The notes below the pieces were generated by a model. That model saw only the letters and a list, made by a program, of their open reading frames with translations, did not search any database and was not told the DNA's origin. Made by a program: the position numbers and the translations under genes. A stretch of 64,000 nt of DNA from Dioscorea cayenensis subsp. rotundata (Eukaryota > Streptophyta > Magnoliopsida > Dioscoreales > Dioscoreaceae): contig NC_052488.1 of NCBI RefSeq assembly GCF_009730915.1, forward strand, positions 23,411,868 through 23,475,867, in the 5' to 3' direction. This document shows, one piece after another, positions 1 to 11,031 of this stretch (position 1 is its first letter; every line of letters begins with the position of its first letter).

Positions 1-1180
1 TTCGTAGTTTATTCAAAACGACTCGAGGCCAACCCATTTCTTCTTCTTGAATAAAAAGCTTTCAGAGCAAAGTCTGGTCGATTTTTGATTGGCCTTGATC
101 ATCTCTCTCGTTGCTTTCGGTCGGGGTGTTCGTGACATCTTCCTTCGATCGCGAGGGGACGATGGCGGCAAGCATCAGCTGTGAACACATCCTTACATGG
201 TTGTTCTTGTTGTGGGATTGTGTGCGGCCCCGATGCTGAGGGACGGCAGCGGCAGCATCAACCACAGACACATCCTTACATGGTTCTTGTTGTGGTGGTA
301 TTGTGTCCTGCTTGGCTGCGGTACTGTCGGCCACGGCCATGGCAACGGCAACGGATTCGACGATCTTCTCAATCAGTGGCCATGACAACGAGCATCATTT
401 GGAGACACACCCTAACTTGTTCTTGATCTTCGAGGGATTGTGTCCATCTTTGATCTCGCAATCTGGCGAGCCCGGTTCCACGGGTCGAGGATTTCATCGA
501 GAGAGAGTCAGCGACTTTCTCAGCGATGACGATAGCCGCATCATCTCGATGTCCTTCTCGACATGACATCGATCGCCGATGGTGTTGCTTGTTTATTCGT
601 CGTCGGCGCGGTGGAGACGGAGGCGATATTGTTCTCCTCTTTTTCGCAAGTCTCTTCGAATGTGGCGCCTTGGATTGACCTTCCCGATGATGTCGTCATC
701 GTCGAATTCCGACGCCTCGTTACGTCCGGGTGCTCGAGTTCTTTCGAGGGATGGCGCGGTACGGTTGTGAAACGTCCTTCGGTAGCCTCGACACGGCGAC
801 AAGCTGAAACTTCGGTCATCAATATCCGGCATGCTCGCATAAGAGTTGCGGTGACATCTTAGCCTAATGTCACCGGGTGAGGTGCCGCGAGTCGGAGGGC
901 TGCCATGGTTGGGAGTACTGCCGATCGGGGGTGTCATTGTCGTGGTAGGGGGTTGTTCTGATCTGCAGGGGGTAGGGGAGGGCTTCTCCAGAGTCGAGGA
1001 ATGCGTGCGCGTGGTGGGAGTTTGGAAGTAGGGAGAGCAGGCGTCCGGTAGCGCGCGCGATGAGCTGCCTCTCATCACTGCCTCGAGCAAGTGGTTCAGG
1101 GAGCGATGGCATCCATTAGGTCGGGTTGGCCCCAACAAATATTTTCTTCTTGACATTCGAGAAACCATTTCGGAAACTAA
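1..1180. other. GC-rich stretch with two-strand open frames, no recognised gene
   Basis: Open frames of 60-196 codons occur on both strands, the longest on the minus strand at 593-1183. None shows a motif I recognise, and open frames on both strands at once are expected in GC-rich DNA. A short direct repeat around ACATCCTTACATGG occurs at about 187 and 270. Probably non-coding or captured sequence inside the transposon. Confidence 0.3.
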
Positions 1181-1220
1181 CATATGTAAACCGAAACAAT
1201 TTCAGTGAAATCATTCATTT

Positions 1221-1393
1221 TTAAACTATAAAAAAACTATATTTAAACATAGTGTTTTATATATTTAAAGCGTTATAGAATATAATTAAACGGAGAACAA
1301 AAATATTTAAACCGAGTATGAATAAGTTTTAAGCGGTAAATACTAAAGTTAAACGCTAAATAAAAATGTTTAAACATTAAATACTTATGTTAA
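1221..1393 (+). repeat. Array A of about 21-bp degenerate repeats centred on TTAA
   Basis: Nine units each carry TTAA followed by A/G and C/G (TTTAAAC, TTTAAGCGG and similar). The TTAA cores lie at 1221, 1243, 1265, 1286, 1307, 1329, 1349, 1370 and 1390: spacings of 20-22 bp, mean about 21. Sequence between cores is poorly conserved, so spacing is better kept than sequence. Confidence 0.75.
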
Positions 1394-1399
1394 ACATTG

Positions 1400-2230
1400 T
1401 CCATGATTTAATACCTCTTTTCCATCGAGCGATGACAAGCTCGTTTCTACCGTCAGCTTGCTTCGGTAAGTACTTTCACCGTAGTACACGACATCCTTGG
1501 GATCTTGCTGAAACGGACTTTTTCCCCGTTCGAGTCACTCGTAAAAACCAGGGCGTTAAGCGCGACCAAGCAACCCTTAATATACCCAGTGTTGGTCTTC
1601 TTCCCAGCGCATCTATCTTGCACTCGGGCGGCCGCTTGTGGAATATCCTCCATAAGCCACTTAGTGCGTCGCCTACGCCACGTATCGCCCCATGGGTCGG
1701 TAGATCATCGACGTAATCAACGATCCGATTCGAACCCAAGAGCATGATGTATTTGGGAAGAGGGACTGTCCCCATGAGGTACGCATCGGGAGTTTGACAA
1801 AATTATCTTCTTCTCCCTCATCGAGACAAGTTGCACCGAGTGCTCTTGATGGAGTCTCCGTGTCTCTCGTAGGTCTTTGATAGATACCGCCCTTTCGACG
1901 ATGACCGGTTTTTCTTCTTACGAAAGACCGCTGCGTCACCATCGTAGCGCGAGACCAAGACGAGGCCACATCTTGAGGTCTCGAAACTCGAGAGCTTTCC
2001 CGATCCTCGAATTTATTGAGTGCGACCATCGTACCTTTGCAAAGAGAATCAAGAAGGGCCCTCTCTTGGTATATAGCTTCCATCTCGATGAGCAGCGCAA
2101 AGCGGTGTCCTTCGAATAATCTCGATGTACTAGGGAGTCGTGTTATCTTTCAATTCGACTAAAGGTCTCACTGGCAGGTGTCAAATAGCATCGCCCATTA
2201 ACTAGGGTTGACCGCCATAATCACAAGCTC
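1400..2230. other. GC-richer core between arrays A and B, no recognised gene
   Basis: About 830 bases lie between two arrays of the same repeat type. Short open frames occur on both strands (for example minus 1673-2083 and minus 1476-1775) without known motifs. It may be captured host sequence; nothing identifies its source. Confidence 0.3.
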
Positions 2231-2272
2231 GTGACAATAACAACACATTCAACATGCGATATTGACAAAAGT

Positions 2273-2443
2273 TTAAGCGGAAATATAAGGTTTTTAAAGC
2301 GGTAAACTCTCGGTTATTAAAGCAGAGATATAACATGTTAAACAGAGACCAATTTTTTAAACAGAGACGAGGATACTTAAACAGAGACAACAAATTTTAA
2401 ATTGTAACATCTCATTTCTTAAACGTCAACCTCCTTTGTAAAA
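2273..2443 (+). repeat. Array B of about 21-bp degenerate repeats centred on TTAA
   Basis: TTAA cores at 2273, 2294, 2317, 2338, 2357, 2377, 2397 and 2419, with a weaker GTAAAAC unit at about 2438, give spacings of 19-23 bp and a mean near 21. Several units read TTAAACAGAGAC. The orientation is the same as array A, about 0.9 kb away. Confidence 0.75.
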
Positions 2444-3164
2444 CTGCAACTATATCAAACGAAAGGGGAAATGTATATTATAAATATTACACAAATCATA
2501 ACAATCGAAAAAACTATTTCGATAGTGTATACATCTGAAAATGCAAAAACAAAACAAAAACCCCAGCCCGAGAAATCTCCCTGCGGACTAACAAAAACCC
2601 CAGTAGAAATCCCCTTGAGACTTCAATATCTTCCAACAAAAAGCAGGAGCACAAAAACAAAACCGAAAAAAATCTTTCTTTATAGTGAGCAGCTTAACAT
2701 AAAACCATACTCAATACCTTAGATTGCAAATTGATGAAATGCCAACTAGTTGCGCGGGGGACTTCTCCTTCGAGATACTCGGGTGGAAAGGGAAAAAGGC
2801 GATGAAATGCCAATTACGGAGGCTTCGCGGTAGAGACAACTTCGAGACGACTTGAAAATGGAAAAGGCGAAGGCGTGAGTTGAGAAAAAAAGCAAAGTAA
2901 GCGGCTCCAATAAATTCGTCTCTCGGGATTACCCTACGGAAAATCGCCCACTTCCTCTCAAATCGCCGAGATGGCTGCAACCACGACTCCCCATGCAAGG
3001 GCATTTTCGTCCAAAAATTTGAAACTCACTCTGTTCACATCCGTTCTACGGGGTTTGGGGGTTTGAAAAACATAGAGTTTAAAAAGGAGGGGATTTTGGG
3101 GATTGCAAAACTAGCAGGGTGTTTTTGGCAATTTTACAAACTTAAAGGGTTTTTGGCAATTTCC

Positions 3165-4174
3165 ACTAAATATAATAATCTATTTTAAATAATAATTAAA
3201 TGAATAAATTTAACAATAAATAATAATTTATGTATAAAAATAATAACTAATAATTAAAAATAATAACCTAGTTTAAATAATAATTAAATAGATAATTTTA
3301 ATAATAAAGAATAATTAAAGTGAAATATTTAGTTAAATGAAAATAACAATAGTCAAAATATTTTAAAATTAAAAATTTATTATTATTTATTATAAAAGAT
3401 AATTATTATCTAACATAATATTTTTTTTCTTATAAACTTGTATTAAGGGTATAAAGTCTTTTTACCACAAATTTTCTCTTTTACTTTTCTCATTCCCAAT
3501 GAATTACTCTCTCATACCCTCCAACCAAACACAGTTTTTCTTCCATTCATAATCCATTCCCCTATTCTCATTCCTATCTCAATGCTGATCAATTCCATTC
3601 CTTGCAAACAAACGGCACTTTAATAACGTTTTTGATTTGGCTTGACAAAAAAAAAAAATGAGCTTTGTAGCTAGCTCTCAGTAATTTAAAGCTAATCTCC
3701 ATTATTAAATTCTTTTATAGCATAACTTTTTTATTAACAGATAATTCACAAGTTTTTTATAAAAGGATAATTCACAAGTTGTTGTGATAAGCGTATATAA
3801 ATTATTATGATTTAAAGTTAAAAAAAATTAATGTTATATAAATATAGTGCATAAAAATGAAAAAGAAACCCGCATTAAAAAAAATAATAATAAATCACTA
3901 CTTTATGTAAAAGAAAAAAAAAACATATACTAAAACCAGAACAATTGATAGTTAAAAGCAATGGTGGGATGGGTTAATTTTTGAATGTGAGGCGAGGGAG
4001 GATCGGGGAGTAGATAATTAAGCCTATCCCACATGCCATGGATTTTTCGAGACGAGAAAGGATATTGTCGGGTGCCATATTCGGGCAATCTTCACACAAA
4101 TTAAAAATGGTAGGTACCCTCATATGATCAATTCATGGAAAGCAATGGTACACCCTTATGACTGAGAAACTATC
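3165..4174. other. AT-rich spacer with a degenerate DNA-transposon end
   Basis: 3170-3450 is extremely AT-rich low-complexity sequence. At 3470-3625 the minus strand reads like the end of a PIF/Harbinger or hAT MITE (GTTTGCAAGGAATGGAATTG, then TGTTTGGTTGGAGGG), but no partner end was found. 4090-4174 is the proximal upstream region of the lectin that follows. Confidence 0.35.
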
Positions 4175-4182
4175 TATAAATA
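4175..4182 (+). promoter_or_regulatory. TATA box of the interrupted lectin gene
   Basis: TATAAATA lies in TATCTATAAATAGATG, 72 bp before the ATG at 4254. The same CTATCTATAAATAGAG-like context precedes the lectins at 36233, 51113 and 57831, which supports it as the core promoter. Confidence 0.7.
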
Positions 4183-4253
4183 GATGTTGTACCAAGAGAG
4201 AATCTCAAGTATAGTTCCTCGAGTTGCTATAATTAGATATAATTAAAAACACC

Positions 4254-4490
4254 ATGGCCATTCCGAGTGCATTTGCTTCTCACTCCCTTGCTCTGGCTCT
4301 GGCCCTGCTCCTTGTTGTGACTCCTCTTTGCACAGCTAAAATCATACTTTACTCTGGCGAAACCTTGAAGACCAAGAAATCTCTTGTCTGGAAAAGCTAC
4401 ACTTTCATTATGCAGGAGGATTGCAACGCGGTCCTGTATGACCATGGCAAACCAATATGGGTTTCCCAAACTTATAGTAGGGGGACCAGG
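4254..4490 (+). pseudogene. GNA-type mannose-binding lectin, 5' part of a gene split by Copia-1
   Basis: Seventy-nine codons. A signal peptide (MAIPSAFASHSLALALALLL, cleavage probably after ...PLCTA, about residue 26) leads into a B-type lectin domain with the first mannose-binding motif MQEDCNAVLY. The frame runs intact to the exact point where a Ty1/copia LTR begins at 4491 and brings a stop within two codons. The rest of the gene lies at 11032-11325 in the matching frame. Proteins of this family are vacuolar or secreted defence and storage lectins that bind mannose with three QxDxNxVxY sites. The start is chosen from the signal peptide and the TATA box at 4175. Apart from the insertion no damage is visible, so the gene was probably working until recently. 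Confidence 0.9.
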
Positions 4491-4893
4491 TGTTAGTTTG
4501 AGTTCTATTCTGAATTCAACTTCGTGATGATATTGATTCAAATTAATATTCAGACTAAATAAAGTGGTCCATAACTTATCTGGTGGAATCCTAATTTAAC
4601 TCTAATTGGCACTTTGAGTTGTGATCTAACTCAAACCTTTGAGTTGAGTTAATCCTTTGATGGAAAGGATTATATATAGACAACACTAGGGGTCCCCAAT
4701 CCATCGTTCTTGGAAAATATCTAGCTCCATCAGTGGGAGAGGACGAGATAGATTGGAAGAGTCTCTGGTTAGTTCAAGCGTGGACTCAAGGCTCGTCGTC
4801 TTCAACAAATTGCTATGGGTGGAGGTAAGTGATCATGCTTCCGTATATAATATACGACATAGATGTCGTAATTAAGTTTGATAAAACCCAACA
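4491..4893 (+). repeat. Left LTR of Copia-1
   Basis: Starts TGTTAGTTTGAG and ends CCAACA, inside the TG...CA convention. It aligns over its whole length with 10622-11026. A TATATATAGA box at about 4670 is a likely LTR promoter. Confidence 0.93.
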
Positions 4894-4895
4894 GT

Positions 4896-4908
4896 TGGTA
4901 TCAGAGCC
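4896..4908 (+). promoter_or_regulatory. Primer-binding site of Copia-1
   Basis: TGGTATCAGAGCC starts 2 bases after the LTR and complements the 3' end of initiator methionine tRNA, the usual primer for plant copia elements. Confidence 0.9.
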
Positions 4909-5089
4909 AGGTTGTAGACCTCTGCCTAACATGATAAATTCAAAGCATGTATATGTTTTTAGAAATAACATGCATGAATTAGGGTTTATATGAATTTAAA
5001 TCCCATGATTTGTGTGATAATTTAAGGTTTGAAATAATTGGGTATTAGGCCCAAAATTGCGTATAATATAAATAAGGTAGCACTCAAAG

Positions 5090-5410
5090 GGCCTTTTTCG
5101 GCGTGAGCTGGGTCGGCCCATGCTTGCTGGTCGGCTGCAGCTCGGCCTCGGGCGCGACGGGCCGACCCACGCGTCTTGGCATGTACATGCTCAAGCGCAA
5201 AACCAGCGCTGCAGGAGGCCTGGCCGCAGCTCGGGCTACGTCTGCGCTGACCCCGGAGGGCTCGCGCCGTGAGCCACTGGCAGCGTCTGTGCTGGGCCGG
5301 TCGCAGCAACTGGCCCTGGCGCTGGCGGCAGCACTTGTGACTGCTACACTAAAGCTAGCGCTGGCTAGTCGTCTGAGGGCAGTGTCCGGCCTACGTGACG
5401 GCTACCCATA
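5090..5410 (+). other. GC-rich block in the untranslated leader of Copia-1
   Basis: About 320 bases of clearly GC-rich sequence sit abruptly within an AT-rich leader. An 11-base perfect inverted repeat (TGGGTCGGCCC at 5109-5119, GGGCCGACCCA at 5159-5169) could form a stable hairpin. Open frames on both strands (plus 5103-5411, minus 5022-5309) have no known motif. It could be a packaging or dimerisation structure or captured host sequence. Confidence 0.5.
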
Positions 5411-5834
5411 GGGGAAAAGTTAGGGTTTTTACTTTTATTTTTGTTTTTCCCCTAACATTAGATTTAATTATTTTATTTCATTGATTCATTAATTTGAATG
5501 ATAATTTGAATAAAATAGATTAATGAGTGTTTTTGCAAAAATCGCCTTTACTTTAATGTATTTTTGCATGTAGAACCCTGTTTAGTTATTTATTTAAATT
5601 TCATGTTTTGTTTGTATGAATAATTCATACCATTAATTATAATTTGTATAATTAATTATTAAACATTGAATTTGTTCATGTATATGGTTGATATGTCATG
5701 TGATCGAATGAATTTTGTTAAATTATGGAATAGCCACAATGTTCATGATTTTACTTTTAAAAATTGTAAATTACACATTATGAGTGTGATGGATCACATC
5801 TAGGTTAATTGACATAAATTGTAATTAATTATGA

Positions 5835-6130
5835 TTGATATAATAATTTTGCCCCACATGGATTTTATTATATTTATTATAATTAATTAGGATAAAATAA
5901 TGAATAATTTTTATTACTTAAGTCGCCCACAGGTATTAAGTAATTTAATTATTTATTAGTTTTATCAGGTGACAAGTTGTGATTAATCATGTTTAATGTA
6001 ATGATTTTGCCCCACAGGGATTTTATTATATTTATGTAATTAATCAGGATGAAATAATGGTTAATTTTTATTTCTTAAGTCGCCCACAGGTATTAAGGAA
6101 TTTTAATTATCCATTAGTTTTATCAATGGT
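5835..6130 (+). repeat. Imperfect tandem duplication in the Copia-1 leader
   Basis: Two copies with a period of about 158 bp. Landmarks are TTTTGCCCCACA at about 5847 and 6005, and AAGTCGCCCACAGGTATTAA in both copies. Confidence 0.7.
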
Positions 6131-6295
6131 TATGAATCTATTTTGTTTTTATATTCTTGCCCACATGCAGATTGTGATAACAAATTGGTTCATTTTTTTT
6201 TCCTTTTCGGTATGGCTTGCATTGGTAAGCATACCAACTTGTTTTATTGCTTTGAATATTATGATTGATATGTATGTTATTTATTTATTGTAGCT

Positions 6296-7221
6296 ATGCA
6301 ATCAGATACTTTTGATGGAAAGTGTCATATTCCCATGTTAAGGGGTGATAATTATAAAGATTGGAAGGAGTTGATTCTCCTCCAGTTGGGATGCACGGAT
6401 TTTAACTATGCTATAAGGAAGGATGAACCATCAGGGCCGACAGACAATAGCACTCATGGTGCAATTGCCTTGTATGAACGGTGGGAGCGATCTAATCGCT
6501 TAAGCATGATGTACATTAAGACACGTATATCTGCTAGTATCCGTGGTTCAATCCCAGATTGTGCAAATGTAAGAGATTTGCTGAAGGCAATTGATGATCA
6601 ATTTGAATCTTCAGATAAGGCTCTTGCTAGCACTCTCATGACCAAATTATTATCCATGAAGCTCACAAGTGTTAAAGGTGTGCGAGAGCATATCATGAGG
6701 ATAAGAGACTTAGCGGCTCAACTTAAGGCTTTAGAGCAAATCGATTTTTCAGACGCTTACCTTGTGCACTTTATCTTGCACTCTCTTCCACATCAGTATA
6801 ACGCTTTCAAAATCTCGTATAACACACATAAAGATAAATGGTCTATTAATGAGCTTTTGACCATGTGTGTTCAAGAGGATGAAAGGTTGTTATTAGAAAA
6901 GAGTGAAAGTGCACATAAGGCTACTCGAGGTAAGAAGAGAGGACAAACCAACCTGAAAAAGGATAAAGACAAATCACTTGTTCAGATCGAGAATGTGTCC
7001 AAGTGCTTCTTTTGTAAGAAAAAGGGCACATGAAGAAGGATTGTCCGAAACTCAAGATTCATCTTGAGAAGAAACGTACTGAAATTTCTTTTGTTTGTTA
7101 TGAATCTAATATGGTTGATGTTTGTCATAACACTTGGTGGATTGATTCTGGTACTACAATCCATATTTCTAATACCTTGCAGGGCTTCTTAAGCCGAAGG
7201 ACACCGACAAAGAGTGAATAG
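6296..7221 (+). pseudogene. Copia-1 gag and protease, frameshifted
   Basis: The ATG at 6296 opens a copia Gag of about 245 codons with the retrotransposon Gag region near residues 50-190 and the first half of a CCHC knuckle (CFFCKKKG) at the end. A single missing base near 7026 shifts the frame. The remaining knuckle (KKDC) and a protease start with the catalytic WIDSGTT motif continue in the frame from 7030. A TAG at 7219-7221 then ends it. These proteins normally form the particle shell and cut the polyprotein; neither can be made whole here. Confidence 0.85.
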
Positions 7222-7254
7222 TTTATTTATTCAGGGAATAAGATTCTTTCACAT

Positions 7255-8640
7255 GTGGAGGCAGTCGGGACATGCAGATTAGTTTTAGATTCAGGCTCTG
7301 TTCTAAATTTGGAAAAGACCTTTTATATTTCTAGTTTTTCTAGAAATTTAATTTCAGTTTCACAACTTGTACCATTAGGATATTCCTTTAAGTTTTATGA
7401 AACATATTTTCGTTTGTTTTATAATTCTAATCTTGTTGGGAATGGTGCATTGTGTGATGGCCTTTTTCGAATTTATTTACAAAGTAATGTTTCTTATAAT
7501 ATGTTGCATGATCAAGTAAATGTTGGTATTAAACGTAGTGATTTGAATGATAAATCTTCTATGTTATGGCACCGGAGATTAGGACATATCTCCATAAAGA
7601 GAATTGAGAAGTTGGTGAATGATAGAATCCTTCACTCTCTTGATTTTACCGACTTTCAAACTTGTGTGGATTGCATAAAGGGCAAGCAAACCAACAAATC
7701 TAAGAAAGGTGCTAGGAAGAGTTCATGCTTATTAGAGATTATACATACAGACATTTGTAGTCCAGAGATGGACTCGTATGGTCAGAGATACTTCATCTCT
7801 TTCATTGATGATTATTCACGCTTTATGTATCTCTACTTGCTTGATAATAAGAGTGAAGCATTAGATGCTTTCAAGATCTTTAAAGCTGAAGTGGAGAAAC
7901 AATGCGGTAAGCAAATAAAGATCGTGAGATCAGATAGAGGTGGAGAATATTATGGTAGGTACACAGAGGATGGACAAGCACTAGGTCCATTTGCGAGGTT
8001 TCTAGAAGAGCATGGTATTGTGGCCCAATATACTATGCCTGGCTCACCAGATCAAAATGGTGTAGCTGAAAGAAGAAACCGCACTTTAATGGATATGGTT
8101 AGGAGTATGCTTAGCAACTCCAAACTTCCTCGATCTATGTGGATTGAGGCTCTTAAAACAGTAGCGTATATATTAAACCGTGTTCCGACCAAGGCAGTTT
8201 CTAAAACTCCATTTGAATTATTAAAAGGTTGGAAACCGAGTTTGCAACATATGCGTGTTTGGGGTTGTCCAGCTGAAATAAGAGTGTTTAATCCACATGA
8301 GAGAAAGTTGGACCCAAGGACTGTTAGCGGTTATTTCATTGGTTATGCCGAAAAGTCCAAGCGTTATAGGTTTTATTGTCCATCATATAGCACTCGAATT
8401 GTGGAATCAATAAATGCCAAGTTTCTTGAGAATGACTTGATTAGTGGGAGTGATCAACTTCTAAACTTTGGTCTTCAAGAAGATCATGAAGAAACTCCGG
8501 AAACTAATCAAAGATTGATTGTTTCACATGACAACCATCAAGATTTGGGAGACATTGAAATGACAATCATGGAAGAACCACATCCTGCTGATCCAGTTGA
8601 TCAAGTTCCACAACATCAATTTGAAGTTATTGAGCAATAA
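7255..8640 (+). pseudogene. Copia-1 integrase segment
   Basis: An open stretch of 461 codons. It has the GAG-pre-integrase HHCC region ([10 protein letters not shown], then CVDCIKGKQ), the integrase core with its first Asp in HTDICSP, the second in SDRGGEY and the Glu in [11 protein letters not shown], then the copia chromodomain-like tail ([13 protein letters not shown]). Upstream it follows a stop at 7219, and a TAA at 8638 separates it from the reverse transcriptase. The catalytic triad looks intact; the polyprotein is not. Confidence 0.88.
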
Positions 8641-8661
8641 CTTCATCAAGAAGATAATGAT

Positions 8662-10302
8662 GTGGCATTAAGAAGGTCGACTAGAATTAAGAAATCGGCA
8701 ATATCTAGTGTTTATGTTGTGTATTTACAAGAATCTGACTATGATTTTGGAGCCGCTGATGACCCTGAAACGTTTTCACAAGGTATTAGTTGTAGTAATT
8801 CTAAGTTGTGGTATGATGCTAATGGTGTTTGGAATCTAGTCAAGTTTCCTGAAGGGGCGAAAGCCATTGGGTGTAAGTGGGTCTACAAGACAAAGAAAGA
8901 CTCGCTAGGCGACATTGAGCGTTACAAGGCTAGATTGGTTGTTAAAGGATTTACTCAGAAAAAGGGCATCGACTATAATGAGACTTTTTCTCCAGTTTTG
9001 AAAAAGGACTCGTTTCGTATTATAATGGCATTAGTTGCTCATTTTGACTTGGAATTACATCAGATGAATGTGAAAACGGCTTTCCTTAATGGAGATCTAG
9101 ATGAAGAGGTGTTTATGAAACAACCTAAAGGATTCTTCTCTAGTAAAGGTGAAAGCTTGGTTTGCAAGCTTAAGAAATCCATATATGGACTGACACAGGC
9201 ATCCCGACAGTGGTATTTGAAGTTCCATGATGTTGTCTCATCATTCGGTTTTGTTGAGAACATTAAGGATCAATGCATATACTATAAAGACAGTGGGAGT
9301 AAGTTTTGCTTTTTAGTCCTATATGTTGATGATATTTTGCTTGCAACCAATGATAAGGGTATGTTGCATGAGGTGAAACGATTTCTCTCTAAGAATTTTG
9401 ATATGAAAGATATGGGCGAGGCATCTTATGTCATTGGCATTAAGATATATAGAGACAGATCCCATGGTGTTTTGGGTTTGTCTCAGGAAGCCTATGTTAA
9501 TAAAATTCTTGAGAGATTCCGGATGGAAAATTGTTTACCTAGTGTTGCACCTATTGTGAGAGGTGACAAGTTTAATTTGGACCAGTGTCCTAAAAATAAC
9601 TTGGAAAAGGAACATATGGAAAACATCCCGTATGCTTCAGCCATTGGAAGTCTTATGTGTGCTCAGGTCTGTACGAGACCATACATTGCATATGCTATGG
9701 GGATATTGGGAAGATATCAAAGTAATCCAGGGATTTACCACTGGAAAGCTGGAAAGAAAGTAATGAGGTACCTTCAGGGTACAAAGGAGTACAAGCTTAC
9801 ATACAGAAGATCAGATAACTTGGAGGTCATTGGATACTCGGATTCAGATTATGCTGGCTGTCTTGACTCTCGGAGATCGACATCCGGTTACATTTTCATG
9901 TTGGCCGGTGGTGTTATCTCATGGAGGAGTGCAAAATAGACTTTGGTTGCTACTTCCACTATGGAAGCCGAGTTTGTTTCATGTTTCAAGGCGAGTTCCT
10001 ATGGTATTTGGTTGAGGAGTTTCATATTAGGGCTTAGAATCATTGATTCTATATCTTAGCCATTAAGGATGTATTGTGATAATTCTGCTGCTGTGTTTTT
10101 CTCTAAGAATAATAAGAGTGGTAGTCGAAGTAAACACATCGACATCAAGTATTTGGCACTAAAGGAACGCGTGAATGCCGGTGAAGTAACCATTCAACAC
10201 ATTAGCACAGAGTTGATGATTGCGGATCCTTTGACAAAAGGAATCGTGCCGAAGTTGTTTAGAGATCATGTTGAACATATGGGACTTGGTTCTTCTCTAT
10301 GA
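8662..10302 (+). pseudogene. Copia-1 reverse transcriptase and RNase H
   Basis: The first 425 codons (to a TAG at 9937) carry RVT_2: WVYKTKKD, the substrate motif DVKTAFLNG-like (here MNVKTAFLNGDL) and the catalytic YVDDILLA. The C-terminal RNase H continues past the stop: a degraded stretch at 9940-10068, then an open frame 10069-10302 with YCDNSAAV, KHIDIKYL and ADPLTKG. At least one nonsense change and further damage lie at the RT/RNase H border, so the element cannot move by itself. Confidence 0.87.
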
Positions 10303-10612
10303 ACAATTAGTATCACTTTAGTATTGAACTCTTAAACATTTATTTATTTATTTACTTGTTTTCTCTTTAAGCGTATACATTAAGTTTGAGAATGACAATT
10401 ATTATGTTTATGCATTATTATTTTGCGTGTGTTGGTCCCGAATAAGCATCTGGCTTATTCATTATGATAAAATGCCATATATAGGTTTTGCATTAAAGAG
10501 AGAGATTACATCGTAATGCATGGAACGTAATACTCGGTTATAATGATGACTTACCGCCATGATTCGTGTAATTGATTTCTTAGATGTAGAACATACTGTT
10601 TTGTAGATTAAT

Positions 10613-10621
10613 GTGGGAGAA
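10613..10621 (+). promoter_or_regulatory. Polypurine tract of Copia-1
   Basis: GTGGGAGAA directly precedes the right LTR, the expected place for plus-strand priming. Confidence 0.75.
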
Positions 10622-11026
10622 TGTTAGTTTGAGTTCTATTCTGAATTCAACTTCGTGATGATATTGATTCAAATTAATATTCAGACTAAATAAAGTGGTC
10701 CATAACTTATCTGGTGGAATCCTAATTTAACTCTAATTGGCACTTTGAATTGTGATCTAACTCAAACCTTTGAGTTGAGTTAATCCTTTGATGGAAAGGA
10801 TTATATATAGATAGCACCAGGGGTCCCCAATCCATCGTTCTTGGAAAATACCTAGCTCCATCAGTGGGAGAGGACGAGATAGATTGGAAGAGTCTCTGGT
10901 TAGTTCAAGCGTGGACTCAAGGCTCTCGTCATCTTTAACAAATTGCTATGGCTGGAGGTAAGTGATCATGCTTCCGCATATAATATACGACATAGATGTC
11001 GTAATTAAGTTTGATAAAACCTAACA
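10622..11026 (+). repeat. Right LTR of Copia-1
   Basis: Starts TGTTAGTTTGAG and ends CTAACA. Differs from the left LTR by about ten substitutions and a 2-base indel near 10924. Confidence 0.93.
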
Positions 11027-11031
11027 CCAGG

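Larger units (their letters stand above)
1..3164. mobile_element. Right part of a putative Mutator-like (MULE) DNA transposon
   Basis: Read on the minus strand from 3164, the end begins GGAAATTGCCAAAAACCC and a second ATTGCCAAAAAC follows about 25 bases further in. This fits plant MULE termini. The partner end would lie left of the window, so no target-site duplication can be checked. The inside is richer in GC (about 1-1180 and 1400-2230) than the surrounding AT-rich DNA and has overlapping open frames on both strands without a recognisable domain, as expected for captured gene pieces. No transposase was seen. The terminus is seen; the MULE class and the extent are inferred. Confidence 0.4.
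4491..11026 (+). mobile_element. Copia-1: full-length, decayed Ty1/copia retrotransposon inside a lectin gene
   Basis: The 6,536-bp element is bounded by LTRs of 403 and 405 bp and flanked by a perfect 5-bp target duplication CCAGG (4486-4490 and 11027-11031). It has a primer-binding site, a long leader with a GC-rich block, gag, protease, integrase, reverse transcriptase and RNase H in copia order (integrase before RT), then a purine tract before the right LTR. The coding region is broken by a 1-base deletion in the zinc knuckle and at least three stops. The LTRs differ by about 10 substitutions and one 2-bp indel (about 2.5%). With an assumed rate of 1.3e-8 per site per year that is roughly 1 million years. 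Confidence 0.95.

Noticed and set aside
593..1183. A 196-codon minus-strand open frame
   Set aside because: No signal, domain or repeat pattern of a protein; overlaps other open frames on both strands in GC-rich transposon DNA.
5022..5411. Coding genes in the GC-rich leader block of Copia-1
   Set aside because: Open on both strands, no motif, upstream of gag where no gene is expected.
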